Source: Kitasatospora sp. NBC_01246 (GTDB taxonomy: Bacteria > Actinomycetota > Actinomycetes > Streptomycetales > Streptomycetaceae). Taken from it: a DNA stretch of 64,000 nucleotides. The notes beneath the pieces were generated by a model, which ran no database searches, was not told where the DNA came from, and saw only the letters and a list, made by a program, of their open reading frames with translations. Shown piece after piece: positions 7,805-16,232 of this stretch. The stretch is from the NCBI RefSeq assembly GCF_036226505.1, contig NZ_CP108484.1, positions 8,217,501 through 8,281,500 of the forward strand, given 5' to 3'. The position numbers and the translations under genes were made by a program. The number at the start of each line of letters is the position of its first letter. Positions within the stretch are counted from its first letter, which is position 1.

Positions 7805-8626
7805 ATGTCCACCGACCCGGTCGCGCCGGGCCCGGCCGGAGCCGACGGCGGGTACGGCGAATCCCTCTTCGAACCCTGGCAGCCCGGCGAGGGCGAACGC
7901 ATCGATCTCGGCTCCCTCGCCTACGACCACGTCACCCGCGCCCGGCTGCGCGCCCTCGGGGTCGGCGCGGGAGTGCGTTGCTGCGAGGTGGGAGCCGGTA
8001 CCGGCACGATCGCGCGCTGGCTGGCGACCGCGGGCGGGGCCGGCGAGGTCCTCGCCGTCGACCGGGACACCCGCTTCGTCGAACCGTTCGCGGGCGGGGC
8101 GCTGCGGACGCTCACGGCGGACGTCTCCTCGCCCGACTTCGACCCCGGCGGCCGGTTCGACCTGGTGCACGCGCGCTTCGTGCTGATGCACCTGCCGGAA
8201 CGGCACCGCGTCCTGGCCCGCCTGCGGGACCTTCTCGTCCCGGGCGGGTACCTCGTCCTCGGGGACCCGGTCGACCTCACCACGGCCGCGCCGCCGGACA
8301 CCCCGTACCGGCTCGCGATGCGGGCGATGTGGCGGGCGCTGCGGACGTCCATCGGCACGGACATCAGCTGGACCCCCGACTGTCCGCGGCTGCTGCGCGA
8401 CCTCGGGCTGTCCGAGGTCGGCGCGGAGGTGTTCGTGCCCGCCCTGGTCGCGGACGCCCCGATCACCGCGTTCTGGCTGGACACCTGGGACCGCACCCGC
8501 GAGGCCATGCTCGCCACCGGCCTCGTCGACGCCGGGCTCCTCGACGAGGCGCGGGAGTCCCTCGCCACGGGCACCGTCGCGGACCTCTCGCCCGGCCTGG
8601 TCACCAGCTGGGGGCGGCTGCCCTGA
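7805..8626 (+). CDS. SAM-dependent methyltransferase (class I)
   Basis: 273 residues. The ATG at 7805 is chosen because GGGAGGA lies at 7791-7797; another in-frame ATG at 7787 lacks that spacing. CCEVGAGTGTIARWLA is motif I (SAM-binding GxGxG), VLAVDRDTRFV is the acidic motif II strand, FDLVHARFVLMHLPERHRVLARL is the post-motif region, and LVPGGYLVLGDPVDL follows. It resembles UbiE/COQ5-like small-molecule methyltransferases of secondary metabolism. No neighbour identifies a substrate. Its 3' end overlaps a relic reading frame on the other strand. Confidence 0.8.
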   Translation: MSTDPVAPGPAGADGGYGESLFEPWQPGEGERIDLGSLAYDHVTRARLRALGVGAGVRCCEVGAGTGTIARWLATAGGAGEVLAVDRDTRFVEPFAGGALRTLTADVSSPDFDPGGRFDLVHARFVLMHLPERHRVLARLRDLLVPGGYLVLGDPVDLTTAAPPDTPYRLAMRAMWRALRTSIGTDISWTPDCPRLLRDLGLSEVGAEVFVPALVADAPITAFWLDTWDRTREAMLATGLVDAGLLDEARESLATGTVADLSPGLVTSWGRLP

Positions 8627-8825
8627 GCGGCGCCCGCCCGGGGGCCGCCATCAGGAACGGCACGGCCAGCGCCGTCCGGTGACGGACCGCCGTGTGCGGC
8701 CGCCGCAGCGCGACGGCCAGGTCGTACCCGTGGCCGAGCATATGGGTGATCAGGTACGAGGCCGGCGTGGCCAGGTCCATCGGTCCGAGCGGGTTCAGCC
8801 CCCCGGTCGACGCGGGCCCCTCGTC
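8627..8825 (-). pseudogene. Fragment of a maleylpyruvate isomerase-like (MDMPI, mycothiol-dependent) protein
   Basis: On the minus strand, translation gives NPLGPMDLATPASYLITHM followed by LGHGYDLAVALRRPHTAVRH and a short tail that ends at a stop inside the methyltransferase gene. NPLGPMD and LITHMLGHGYDLAVAL match the middle of actinobacterial MDMPI-domain proteins, where the histidines help bind metal. No start codon or N-terminal part is visible, and the C-terminal domain is missing. I read it as a truncated relic; short length limits confidence. Confidence 0.4.
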
Positions 8826-9335
8826 GGACTGTCCGTCAGAGCGTTCGCCCCGAGGGCGTGGCGAATGCTCGCCCGAGGTCCGGTCGCCACCATCGGCCGA
8901 CCGCTACCGGCGGGTTGGGTGCCCGGCGTGCGGTGGCGGGGGCCGGTCGGGCCGGACCCGCTGTCCGGGGCCCCGTTGACGATCCGTGGAAGCTGCCCGC
9001 CGCCATCACATATCAGGCAATTAAGACATTTGCCGTGTTCGGGTGAGAAGTGTCACCCGGTCCGCCCGGCCGGAGCGCGCGGAGCGGTGCTTCCCGGGCC
9101 TGGCAGGCCGAAGCCCCCGCCGCACGGGTCCCAGGGCCCGTCCGGTTCGGGACCAAGGGCCCGGAACCGGCGGACCTTCGTCCCCGTCGGGACCGGTTCG
9201 GAGCGGGCAACCGTGGACGGTCGCCCGGTGGGTCCGGGTGACGGGGTCGTCCGACCGGGCGGCCCCGACTTCTGCCGTCTACCAGGCGCACGGAGTGCGG
9301 GAGCACTGCCGTACGCCCCGGAGGACCCGAATTCC
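8826..9335. other. Non-coding stretch upstream of the MFS gene
   Basis: No convincing gene. An unusually A/T-rich patch at about 9006-9035, containing CATATCAGG and AATTAAGACATTTGCC, is the most likely promoter region for the MFS transporter. It stands out from a background above 70 percent GC. GGAGG at 9320-9324 is the ribosome site of the following gene. Confidence 0.4.
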
Positions 9336-10712
9336 ATGTCCCGAACCATCGACAACGCCCCGTATACCGCCTTCCACCGGAGACTGGCCCTGGCCTGTTC
9401 CGGTGGGCCCCTGCTGGACGGTTACATCCTGAGCATCGTCGGCGTGGCCCTGATCGGGATGCGTCCCGAGCTCGGCCTCTCCACCGCCGAGGTCAGCCTG
9501 ATCGGCGCCGCCGCCCTGGTCGGCATGTTCGTCGGAGGCGCGCTGTTCGGCGTGCTGACCGACAAGATCGGCCGGGAGGTGATGTACACCGCCGACCTGC
9601 TGGTGATGGTCGTCTGCTCGGTGCTCTCCTTCTGGGTCGACCAGGTGTGGGCGATCGCCGTGCTGCGCTTCGTGCTCGGCCTGGCCGTGGCCGCCGACTA
9701 CCCGATCGCGACCTCGCTGCTCGCCGAGTGGCTGCCGGCCCGCCACCGCGGGCGGCTGCTCGGCCAGCAGATCATCGCCTGGTACGCCGGTTCCGTCCTC
9801 GCCTACCTGACGGGCTACCTGTTCCTTCGGATCGGCGGGAACGGCAGCTGGCGCTGGATGCTGGCCAGCTCCGCGGTGCTCTGCGTGGTGTTCCTGGTGA
9901 TCCGGCGCGGGTCGCCCGAGTCGCCGCGCTGGCTGGCCGCCCACGGGCGGGTAGGGGACGCGGTGCGCGTGGTCGAAAAGCACCTGGGCGTCCGGGTCGA
10001 CGGGCGGGAACTGATGCCCGACCCGGCCGAGGCGGGCCGTCCCAGCGGCCTGCGGCTGCTGATGACCGAGCCCTACCGGCGCCGCACGCTCTTCTGCGGG
10101 CTGTTCTTCCTCTGCCAGGTCGGCCCGCTCTTCGCGATGCTGACCTTCGGCCCGCAGATCCTGGCCTCCTTCGGCATGCCGGGCGGCACCGTGCTCGACA
10201 CCCTCGGTACGGCCCTGGTGAGCCTGGTCTTCCTGCTGGGCTGCTTCCCGGCGCTCCGGCTGATCGACACCTGGGGCCGTCGTCCGGTGATCATCTGGTC
10301 GTTCGCCCTGATGATCGTGCCGCTCGCCCTGCTGGGTGTCTGGCCGGCCGCCCCCGCGGCCGTCGCCGTCATCGCGCTGTGTGCCTACGCGTTCCTGTGC
10401 GGCGGCCCGAACGTGCTCGACTGGACCTACCCGAACGAACTCTTCCCGACCGAGATCCGGGCGACGGCGGTCGGTGTCGCGACCTCGGTGAGCCGGATCG
10501 GCGCGGCCGTGGGCACGTACCTGCTGCCGCTGTCGCTCAGCGGCCTCGGGACCGGGCCGACCATGCTGATCGCGGCCGGTACCACGGCGGTCGGCCTGCT
10601 GGTGTGCGTCCTGTGGGCCGAGGAGACGCGCGGCACCGGCCTGGGGGCGGCCTCGGCCGCCGGCCCCGCGTCGGCCGCGCCGGCCCGGCCGACCCCTGAG
10701 CCGGTCGGCTGA
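9336..10712 (+). CDS. MFS transporter, sugar-porter/aromatic-acid-symporter-like
   Basis: 458 residues; the ATG at 9336 is chosen for the GGAGG site 11 nt upstream. Twelve hydrophobic segments are apparent. GVLTDKIGREVM is the loop 2-3 major-facilitator signature, GRLLGQQIIAWYAG lies in helix 5, and PESPRWLAAHGR followed by PNELFPTEIRATAVGV are the sugar-porter-family signatures before and after the central loop. It probably acts as a proton-coupled uptake transporter of a small organic solute in the cytoplasmic membrane. It stands alone between a promoter-like A/T-rich patch and a strong terminator, so no pathway can be inferred. Confidence 0.8.
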   Translation: MSRTIDNAPYTAFHRRLALACSGGPLLDGYILSIVGVALIGMRPELGLSTAEVSLIGAAALVGMFVGGALFGVLTDKIGREVMYTADLLVMVVCSVLSFWVDQVWAIAVLRFVLGLAVAADYPIATSLLAEWLPARHRGRLLGQQIIAWYAGSVLAYLTGYLFLRIGGNGSWRWMLASSAVLCVVFLVIRRGSPESPRWLAAHGRVGDAVRVVEKHLGVRVDGRELMPDPAEAGRPSGLRLLMTEPYRRRTLFCGLFFLCQVGPLFAMLTFGPQILASFGMPGGTVLDTLGTALVSLVFLLGCFPALRLIDTWGRRPVIIWSFALMIVPLALLGVWPAAPAAVAVIALCAYAFLCGGPNVLDWTYPNELFPTEIRATAVGVATSVSRIGAAVGTYLLPLSLSGLGTGPTMLIAAGTTAVGLLVCVLWAEETRGTGLGAASAAGPASAAPARPTPEPVG

Positions 10713-10732
10713 CGGCCGGGCGTCGTAGTCCT

Positions 10733-10773
10733 GCCGGAGTGGGACGTCGGCCCGTCCGACGTCCCACTCCGGC
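10733..10773. terminator. Bidirectional terminator hairpin
   Basis: A perfect 18-bp stem (10733-10750 with 10756-10773) and 5-nt loop between the convergent MFS and MBL-fold genes, ending one base before the MBL-fold stop codon. Confidence 0.85.
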
Positions 10774-10774
10774 G

Positions 10775-11719
10775 TCAGCGCGTCGTACGGGGGGTGCCGG
10801 GGACGGACTCCAGCCGGTAGGCGTCGCCGTGGGCGACCACCCGGCCGGCGGTGGGCGGGGGGAAGTGGGTGCCGAGGACCAGCGTGCCGGTGCCGGCGAG
10901 CGACTCCAGCAGGGACCGCCGGGTCGCCCGCGACCGGGCGGGGTCGATGTCGACGCAGCTGCCGATGGCCGGGTGGGCGAACTGGACCGGGTGGTGGACG
11001 CAGTCCCCGGTGACGAGGGCCGCGCCGCCCTCGCCGGACAGCTCGACGGCCAGGTGGCCCGGGGTGTGGCCGGGCGTGGGGAGCAGCCGCAGGCCGGGGG
11101 CGACCTCGGCGCCGCCCGCCGGGACGTCGACCAGGTCGAGCAGCCCGGCCTCCGCCACCGGGTCCACCGAGTCGCGGAACATCCGGCGGCGCGGCTCGTC
11201 CATCTCCCGGCCGGCCCAGAACTCGCGCTCGGTGCGCGAGGTGAGGTAGCGGGCGTTGGGGAAGGTGGGGACCCACGCCCCGTTCCCGTCGGCGCGGGTG
11301 TTCCAGCCGACGTGGTCGGTGTGCAGGTGGGTGAGGATCACGAGGTCGACGTCGGCGGGCGGGTACCCGGCGGCGGTCAGCCGGTCGAGGTAGTCGGTGT
11401 CGAGGTCGTGCCAGGCCGGGTTGGCGCGGTCCTTGCCGTTGCCGATCCCGGTGTCCACCAGGACCTTCAGACCGCCGACGGTGAACGCGAAGGTGTGGCT
11501 GTCGATCAGCAGCCGGCCGGCCGGGTCGGCGAAGTCGGGGCGCAGCCAGTCCTGCCCGCGCACGACCTCGGGCGTGGCGTCCGGCAGGAGCCACTGCCCG
11601 GTGTCGGGCGGCAGGGGGATCTCGTCGATCCGGTGCACGGTGAGGTCGCCGACGGTCCAGGCCGGGATGGTGCCGATGGCGGGTGAAGCACCGCGCGGGT
11701 CGTCGGACGTCGTGTGCAT
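10775..11719 (-). CDS. MBL-fold metallo-hydrolase (lactonase-like)
   Basis: 314 residues. THLHTDHVGW (His131, His133, Asp135, His136) is the HxHxDH zinc motif; PTPGHTPGH supplies the third-strand histidine and VTGDCVHHP the bridging aspartate. The spacing fits the N-acyl-homoserine-lactonase/quorum-quenching-like subgroup, which opens lactones in the cytoplasm, but other esters or phosphodiesters are possible. Its promoter carries two copies of a palindrome also found at the AtzG/AtzE-like amidase promoter and at the tetR gene at 20477, so it is probably controlled by that remote repressor. It converges on the MFS gene. Confidence 0.8.
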   Translation of the reverse strand: MHTTSDDPRGASPAIGTIPAWTVGDLTVHRIDEIPLPPDTGQWLLPDATPEVVRGQDWLRPDFADPAGRLLIDSHTFAFTVGGLKVLVDTGIGNGKDRANPAWHDLDTDYLDRLTAAGYPPADVDLVILTHLHTDHVGWNTRADGNGAWVPTFPNARYLTSRTEREFWAGREMDEPRRRMFRDSVDPVAEAGLLDLVDVPAGGAEVAPGLRLLPTPGHTPGHLAVELSGEGGAALVTGDCVHHPVQFAHPAIGSCVDIDPARSRATRRSLLESLAGTGTLVLGTHFPPPTAGRVVAHGDAYRLESVPGTPRTTR

Positions 11720-11770
11720 GGACCGGGGTTCCCTTCGTACGGGTGGCGTCGTCGCGGCGGCGGGAGCCGT

Positions 11771-11791
11771 TAAAGCTCCGCCTTTGCGTTA
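11771..11791 (-). promoter_or_regulatory. Operator copy 1 of the TAA[AC]GC-N9-GC[TG]TTTA motif (MBL-fold promoter, proximal)
   Basis: On the minus strand TAACGC-N9-GCTTTA. It covers the predicted transcription start of the MBL-fold gene. Its centre is 47-48 bp from copy 2, the same separation as the pair at 18726-18794. Confidence 0.6.
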
Positions 11792-11795
11792 GTCG

Positions 11796-11825
11796 ATCGT
11801 AGATCACGCCGGGTCGCTAACGCAA
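11796..11825 (-). promoter_or_regulatory. Predicted promoter of the MBL-fold gene
   Basis: On the minus strand, -35 TTGCGT (11825-11820), an 18-nt spacer, then -10 TACGAT (11801-11796). The -35 lies inside operator copy 2 and the start point falls in operator copy 1, an arrangement suited to tight repression. Confidence 0.55.
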
Positions 11826-11839
11826 CGTCTTCGCTTTTA
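11818..11839 (+). promoter_or_regulatory. Operator copy 2 of the TAA[AC]GC-N9-GC[TG]TTTA motif (MBL-fold promoter, distal)
   Basis: TAACGC-N9-GCTTTTA overlapping the -35 element. Same half-sites and 9-bp spacer as the copies at 18726, 18773 and 20445. Confidence 0.6.
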
Positions 11840-11862
11840 GGGCCACGGCGCTGGCCGGGTGG

Positions 11863-13341
11863 CTACCGCAGGGCCGCCAGGTGGTCGAGCACCTCCTGGC
11901 GGGCCGTCGCGGGGGCGAGGAGGGCGAGGTGGTTGTCCGGTCGGACGAGGGCGAGGGTGTCGGTGGCGATCCCGTAGGTCCGGTGGGCGTCGCCGGAAGG
12001 GTCGTCGAGCAGGACGGGCCGGACGTGGGCCGGGAGTCCGGCGAGTGCGGGGCGGGTTCCGGGACCGAAACCGAGCAGGGTGTAGTGGTCGCCGGCGAAG
12101 TGCTCGAAGAGTCGGGCCGGCCTGCCGTCGGGGCCGGTGAAGACGGCGTCCGGGGCCCGGTCGCCGGCCCGGAGCGGGCCGTCGGGACCGGGGGCCGCGA
12201 GCCGGCTCCATCGGTAGCCGAGCGAGAGGCCGGTGAGGTCGCCCACCCGGCCGGCCTCGACGCCCACGCCCGGAGTGCCGATGCCCGCCATGACGTTGGT
12301 CATGCCGGCCGTGGTGACGTCGAGCGTCCAGGCGGCGACCGGCCTGCGTTCCTCCTGGTAGGTGTCCAGCAGGGCCGGTGCGGCGAGGCCGCGCAGGACG
12401 TGCCCGAGCTTCCAGGCGAGGTTCCAGGCGTCCTGGATGCCGGTGTTCATGCCGAGCCCGCCGGCGGTGGGGTGGACGTGCGCGCAGTCGCCGGCCAGCA
12501 GGACCCGCCCCCTGCGGTACTCCTCGGCGATCCGGACGTTGACCCGCCAGGTGGAGAGCCAGGTGGCGTTGGTCAGCGCGAGGTCCGTCCGACCGGTGTG
12601 CAGGGCGGCCAGCCGCCGGAAGCTCTCCAGGGAGGGGGCGACCGCCCGGCCGTCGGCGTCCGTCTCCGGGCTCGCCTGGAGCTGCCAGCGGCGGGTGCCC
12701 TCGAAGGGGCAGAGCATGAACACGCCCTGCGGGCCGAACCACTGGTGCCAGGCGCCGCGGTCGAGGCCCTCGACCTCGACGTCGCCGCAGACCATGAGCG
12801 GCTCCGGGTCGCCCTCGCCGACGAACGGTATCCCCAGCAGCTTGCGCACGGTGGAGCGGCCGCCGTCGCAGGCGACCAGGTACTCGGCGGAGATCCGTCC
12901 GCCGTCCGCGAGGTGGACCTCCACGCCCTCGTCGTCCTGGGTGAAGTCCACGAGTTCGGTGGCGAGTTCGACCGTCACCCCGTACTCGGCCAGCTTCTCG
13001 CGCAGCAGTCGCTCGACTCGCCTCTGCGGCAGCCACAGGCTCGCCGGGTAGGGGGTGGCCGTGCTGCGGCGGGCGCCGGCGAACGGTTCGGTCTCGTTGA
13101 CGAACTCGCCGCCGAAGTACTTGCGGAACGGGAGGTGCGTGCGGCCGGCGGCCGCCAGCCGCTCGCCGAGCCCCAGGTCGGCGAGGACCTCCAGGCTCCG
13201 CGGGTTGAGCGTCTTGCCGCGTGAGCCGGTGTGGAACGCGGCCGCCTTCTCGACGACCCGCACGGCGACCCCCTGCCGTGCCAGCCCGCAGGCCAGTGTC
13301 AGTCCGGTCGGTCCCGCCCCCACGATCACCACGGTTGTCAT
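11863..13341 (-). CDS. FAD-dependent aromatic monooxygenase (group A, PheA/TfdB-like)
   Basis: 492 residues, starting at the ATG at 13341 where the Rossmann fold begins: VVIVGAGPTGLTLACGLAR (GxGxxG), then a dinucleotide-binding VACDGGRSTVRKLLG (DG motif) and GDCAHVHPTAGGLGMNTGIQDAWNLAWKL (GD motif contacting FAD ribityl). The C-terminal thioredoxin-like tail (about 390-492) is typical of polyketide hydroxylases and phenol hydroxylases. It probably uses NAD(P)H and O2 to hydroxylate an aromatic compound. It is transcribed divergently from a TetR gene with an inverted repeat between them, implying ligand-induced expression. Confidence 0.85.
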   Translation of the reverse strand: MTTVVIVGAGPTGLTLACGLARQGVAVRVVEKAAAFHTGSRGKTLNPRSLEVLADLGLGERLAAAGRTHLPFRKYFGGEFVNETEPFAGARRSTATPYPASLWLPQRRVERLLREKLAEYGVTVELATELVDFTQDDEGVEVHLADGGRISAEYLVACDGGRSTVRKLLGIPFVGEGDPEPLMVCGDVEVEGLDRGAWHQWFGPQGVFMLCPFEGTRRWQLQASPETDADGRAVAPSLESFRRLAALHTGRTDLALTNATWLSTWRVNVRIAEEYRRGRVLLAGDCAHVHPTAGGLGMNTGIQDAWNLAWKLGHVLRGLAAPALLDTYQEERRPVAAWTLDVTTAGMTNVMAGIGTPGVGVEAGRVGDLTGLSLGYRWSRLAAPGPDGPLRAGDRAPDAVFTGPDGRPARLFEHFAGDHYTLLGFGPGTRPALAGLPAHVRPVLLDDPSGDAHRTYGIATDTLALVRPDNHLALLAPATARQEVLDHLAALR

Positions 13342-13390
13342 GGTGTGCCCGCCCTTCCGTCTCGTCGGTGATGCACACCAGCAAACTGCA

Positions 13391-13414
13391 ACTCGGTAAG
13401 AAAAGCAACCGAGT
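13391..13414. promoter_or_regulatory. Inverted repeat between the monooxygenase and tetR genes
   Basis: ACTCGGT (13391-13397) and ACCGAGT (13408-13414) flank a 10-nt A-rich spacer in the 102-bp divergent intergenic region. It is the obvious candidate operator for the adjacent TetR protein. Confidence 0.6.
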
Positions 13415-13431
13415 AACAAACATTTCCTGGT

Positions 13432-13437
13432 TATGAT
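13432..13437 (+). promoter_or_regulatory. -10 element of the tetR gene; leaderless transcript predicted
   Basis: TATGAT lies 6 nt before the ATG at 13444. No ribosome-binding site precedes the ATG, so transcription probably starts at or next to the start codon. Confidence 0.5.
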
Positions 13438-13443
13438 CGAGTC

Positions 13444-14073
13444 ATGAGCGAGTCGGACACGGGTCTGCGGACCCTCAAGAAGCAGCGCACGCGGCAGGCC
13501 ATCGCGGAGGCGGCGATCGCCCTGTTCCTGGCCCGCGGGTTCGACCAGGTCTCGGTGGCCGAGATCGCCGCCGCCGCCGAGGTCTCCAAGCCCACCCTCT
13601 TCCGCTACTTCGGCAGCAAGGAGGAGCTGGTCCTGCACCGTTTCGCCGACCACCTCGGCGAGGCCGGACGGGTGGTGCGCGCCCGCCCGACCGGGACCAC
13701 CCCGCTGGACGCGCTGGAGCGCCACCACCTGGAGCGGCTGGCCGCGCGCGACCCCAGCAGCGGGCTGACGGACAGCCCCGAGGTGCTGGCCTTCCTCCGG
13801 CTGGTCTACGAGACCCCCAGCCTCTCCGCCCACCTCTTCGACTACCTCGACGCCGACACCCGCGCGCTCGCCGAGGCGCTGGGCCCGGACGGGAACGTCA
13901 CCGCCCGGCTGCTCGCGGCCCAGTACACGGCGGTGCGCCAGGTCCTCGCCCACGCCACCTGGGCGAGGCTCGCCGAGGGGCAGGACGTCGGCGAGGTGGC
14001 CGTGCTGGCCGCCGCGGAGACGGCCGAGGCGTTCGCCCTGCTGCGCGACGGCGCCGCCGCCCGCGGATTCTGA
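13444..14073 (+). CDS. TetR/AcrR family regulator
   Basis: 209 residues. The N-terminal segment RQAIAEAAIALFLARGFDQVSVAEIAAAAEVSKPTLFRYFGSKEELV is the three-helix TetR DNA-binding domain (about residues 15-62); the rest is a helical ligand-binding/dimerisation domain rich in alanine and leucine. It is divergent from the FAD monooxygenase and probably represses it, binding the inverted repeat at 13391-13414 and releasing it on binding an aromatic substrate. The start is the ATG six bases after a TATGAT box. It shows no similarity to the other TetR gene at 20477 beyond the fold. Confidence 0.85.
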   Translation: MSESDTGLRTLKKQRTRQAIAEAAIALFLARGFDQVSVAEIAAAAEVSKPTLFRYFGSKEELVLHRFADHLGEAGRVVRARPTGTTPLDALERHHLERLAARDPSSGLTDSPEVLAFLRLVYETPSLSAHLFDYLDADTRALAEALGPDGNVTARLLAAQYTAVRQVLAHATWARLAEGQDVGEVAVLAAAETAEAFALLRDGAAARGF

Positions 14074-14249
14074 GCCCGGCGCGCGGGCGGCGGCCCCACC
14101 CGGGGCCGGTCGGCCGCCCGGCTCGCGGCGGTGGTGAGGTCCGGGTCGTGCTCCTGGGCGTCGCGGTCGCTACCCCGCCTGCGCGCTGCTCACGGCCGCC
14201 GCGGAGTCGCCGGCCGGGCGTGGCCGGGGAATCCGGCCCCGCGCCGCGG

Positions 14250-14693
14250 TCAGGAGCCGGCGCTCCCGGGGGCGGCCCCGCGGTTCTCGACGAAGTGCTT
14301 GAAGCGCCGCAGGTCACCGCTGACCATCCGGTCGAGCACGCCCAGCTTGTCCGCGGCCTTCTCGGCGAATCCGGTGGGCTCGAAGTCCATGGTCATCCTG
14401 ACCCGGGTGTGGGTCGCGTCGATCGGGTGCAGGGAGACCGTGCCGGTGTGCTTCACATTGCTGCTGCTGGTGCGCCAGGACACCCGTTCGTCGGGGACCC
14501 GTTCGACGATCTCGGTCTCGAACTCGCGGGACAGCCCGGCGATCCTGGTCTTCCAGTGGGCGTGCAGGTCGTCCAGCTGCCGGACCTCCTCCACCCCCTC
14601 CATGAACTCCGGGAAACGCTCGAAGCTCGTCCACTGGTCGTAGACGACGCGGACCGGCACGTCCACGTCGATCGACTCCTCCACCTTGCTCAT
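14250..14693 (-). CDS. SRPBCC/polyketide-cyclase-fold protein
   Basis: 147 residues. KVEESIDVDVPVRVVYDQWTSFERFPEFMEGV is the first strand and alpha-helix of the START/Bet v1-like cyclase/dehydrase family (PF03364), followed by WKTRIAGLSREFETEIVERVPDERVSWRT and a long C-terminal helix. The ATG at 14693 is chosen because GAGGTGGG precedes it by 7 nt; a GTG at 14705 is possible. Such stand-alone proteins are common in actinobacteria, bind hydrophobic ligands and mostly have no proven catalytic role. It is a single gene convergent with tetR. Confidence 0.75.
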   Translation of the reverse strand: MSKVEESIDVDVPVRVVYDQWTSFERFPEFMEGVEEVRQLDDLHAHWKTRIAGLSREFETEIVERVPDERVSWRTSSSNVKHTGTVSLHPIDATHTRVRMTMDFEPTGFAEKAADKLGVLDRMVSGDLRRFKHFVENRGAAPGSAGS

Positions 14694-15054
14694 CGCCACA
14701 CCCACCTCGACCTCGTCGGGCGGCCTGCCGGTGGACGGACTCCCCGGGGCGGGTTCCCGCCGACAGCGCCACCACGAATGTCCGTCCTCCGGCGGTCGTC
14801 GGCAAGCCGCCCCGCCGGTCCGCCGCGTGTCGGTCGGACGCCCGGACCGTGCGCCGACCGGTGGCTCCCGGCGGCCGGGCGGAAGAGGCCCGCGGGCGTG
14901 GGGTTTGGCCCGGCGGAGCGGGGTGAGAAGAGGGCGCGGTGGGTGCGCCCGCCGCGCCCGGACGGTGGCCGTCCCCCCTCGCCCGCCGTCCGGGCCGGGC
15001 GGCCCCCGACCACGACCGGCGGGCCCGCGTCCCTGACGCCCGGCGGTGGCGGGC
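14694..15054. other. Non-coding stretch
   Basis: About 360 bp with no ORF of convincing codon use. It must contain the promoter of the cyclase-fold gene and the 3' region of the alpha/beta-hydrolase gene. I see no clear promoter or terminator. Confidence 0.3.
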
Positions 15055-15864
15055 TCAGGAGGCGGGGCCGAGCACGGCGCCGGCGATCAGGCGGGCCACC
15101 GCGTCGGGCTGTTCGAGCAGCACCAGGTGCCCGCTGTCGGGGACCACTTCCAGGGTCACCGTGGGGCAGGCCGTCAGTGCGGCCCGTTCGGCGTCGGTGA
15201 GCCCCACCTCGTCCCGGTCGCCGCGGACCACCAGGGCCCGGGCGCCGGAGCGGCACAGCCGGGGTACCAGTTGGCCGTGCCGGTCCAGGTACGCGAAGTA
15301 CTCGATCATGGCCCGGCGGCAGAACGACGCGGAGTTCTTGCCGAGGTCGGCGAGCAGGGCCTCCCGCCGCGACTCCGGAATGCTGTCGGCCAGCGCCTTC
15401 GGCGTCAGCCACAGCATCGCCGGCCAGGCCAGCGAGCCGAGCCCGGGGACCCGGCCGATCGCGGCGGCGATCGCCAGCGCTCTGGACTCGTCCGGTCGTG
15501 AGAACGTCGGGGAGAGCAGCACCACCGGCCCGGAGAAGTGCCCGCCGGCGACCATCTCCAGCGCGATGTTGGCGCCGATGCTGTGGCCGACCACGGTGGT
15601 GCAGCCGTGGTCGGCCGCGAAGGCACCGGTGATCGCCGCGTAGTTCTCCATCGACACGTCCGCGGGTGCGACCGTCCCGGCGTGGCCCGGGACGGTCGCC
15701 GCCACCAGCCGGACCGGCGCGCCGGCGAGCGGCGGGGCGGCCATCACGTCCTCGTAGAACGCCGCGCCGCACAGCCCGCCGGGCAGCAGCAGGACCCGGT
15801 GCGGGGCGTCGGCCGGACCCGACTCGCGGACGTCCCAGGCGCGGAACTGCGCGGTGCTGTCCAT
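15055..15864 (-). CDS. Alpha/beta hydrolase
   Basis: 269 residues from the ATG at 15864, preceded by GGAGG; longer upstream starts lack a ribosome site. VLLLPGGLCGAAFYED supplies the oxyanion region, TTVVGHSIGANIALEMV the nucleophile elbow (GHSIG), VVRGDRDEV the acid strand and VPDSGHLVLLEQPDAVARLI the catalytic histidine. The full Ser-Asp-His triad is therefore present. It resembles small lactonase/esterase-type hydrolases; substrate unknown. It stands alone between non-coding stretches. Confidence 0.8.
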   Translation of the reverse strand: MDSTAQFRAWDVRESGPADAPHRVLLLPGGLCGAAFYEDVMAAPPLAGAPVRLVAATVPGHAGTVAPADVSMENYAAITGAFAADHGCTTVVGHSIGANIALEMVAGGHFSGPVVLLSPTFSRPDESRALAIAAAIGRVPGLGSLAWPAMLWLTPKALADSIPESRREALLADLGKNSASFCRRAMIEYFAYLDRHGQLVPRLCRSGARALVVRGDRDEVGLTDAERAALTACPTVTLEVVPDSGHLVLLEQPDAVARLIAGAVLGPAS

Positions 15865-16028
15865 GATTTGACCTCCAGTCTCGTACGACCTCCGGCATTG
15901 TTCCGCGCCGTCGGCCGCCCGTCGGCGACCTTGGGCCGTGCGCGGCATGTCGGGCGGCGAGGGGGTGCGTGGTGCGGCACCGGGATGAGGACCGTGACCG
16001 GGACCGGACCGGGCCGGAAGGAATTCGG

Positions 16029-16056
16029 TTGCGCCGATCTTGGAAGTCGCTAAGCT
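16029..16056 (+). promoter_or_regulatory. Predicted vegetative promoter for the RIO1 kinase unit
   Basis: -35 TTGCGC at 16029-16034, 16-nt spacer, -10 TAAGCT at 16051-16056. Transcription would start near 16063, giving a leader that contains the 25-codon ORF at 16155. Confidence 0.45.
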
Positions 16057-16154
16057 TTCACCGTTCCCGCCGCGGTGTCGCCCGTGGCGTCGCCGCGGCG
16101 CTCTCGTGCCGTGGCACGAGGACCGACGTGGAGAAACAGAGGAGGTGCGTACCC

Positions 16155-16232
16155 ATGGTTGCCGCCGTGATGCGGCGCGCCCTCGTGTGCGCGCCAGACG
16201 CCTCTTCCTCTCGTCTTTCGCCCACCGGCTGA
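16155..16232 (+). CDS. 25-residue upstream ORF before the RIO1 kinase
   Basis: An ATG at 16155 with a strong ribosome site (GAGGAGG, 16139-16145) opens a 25-residue ORF beginning MVAAVMRRALV and ending SSRLSPTG. It ends 51 nt before the kinase start. It lies inside the predicted 5' leader of the kinase mRNA. It may be a small protein or a translated leader that sets kinase translation; nothing identifies its function. The quality of the ribosome site argues that it is translated. Confidence 0.45.
   Translation: MVAAVMRRALVCAPDASSSRLSPTG

Noticed and set aside
9279..11807. 842-codon minus-strand open frame across MFS and MBL-fold genes
   Set aside because: It overlaps two well-supported genes and a perfect terminator hairpin; the translation is shadow-like.
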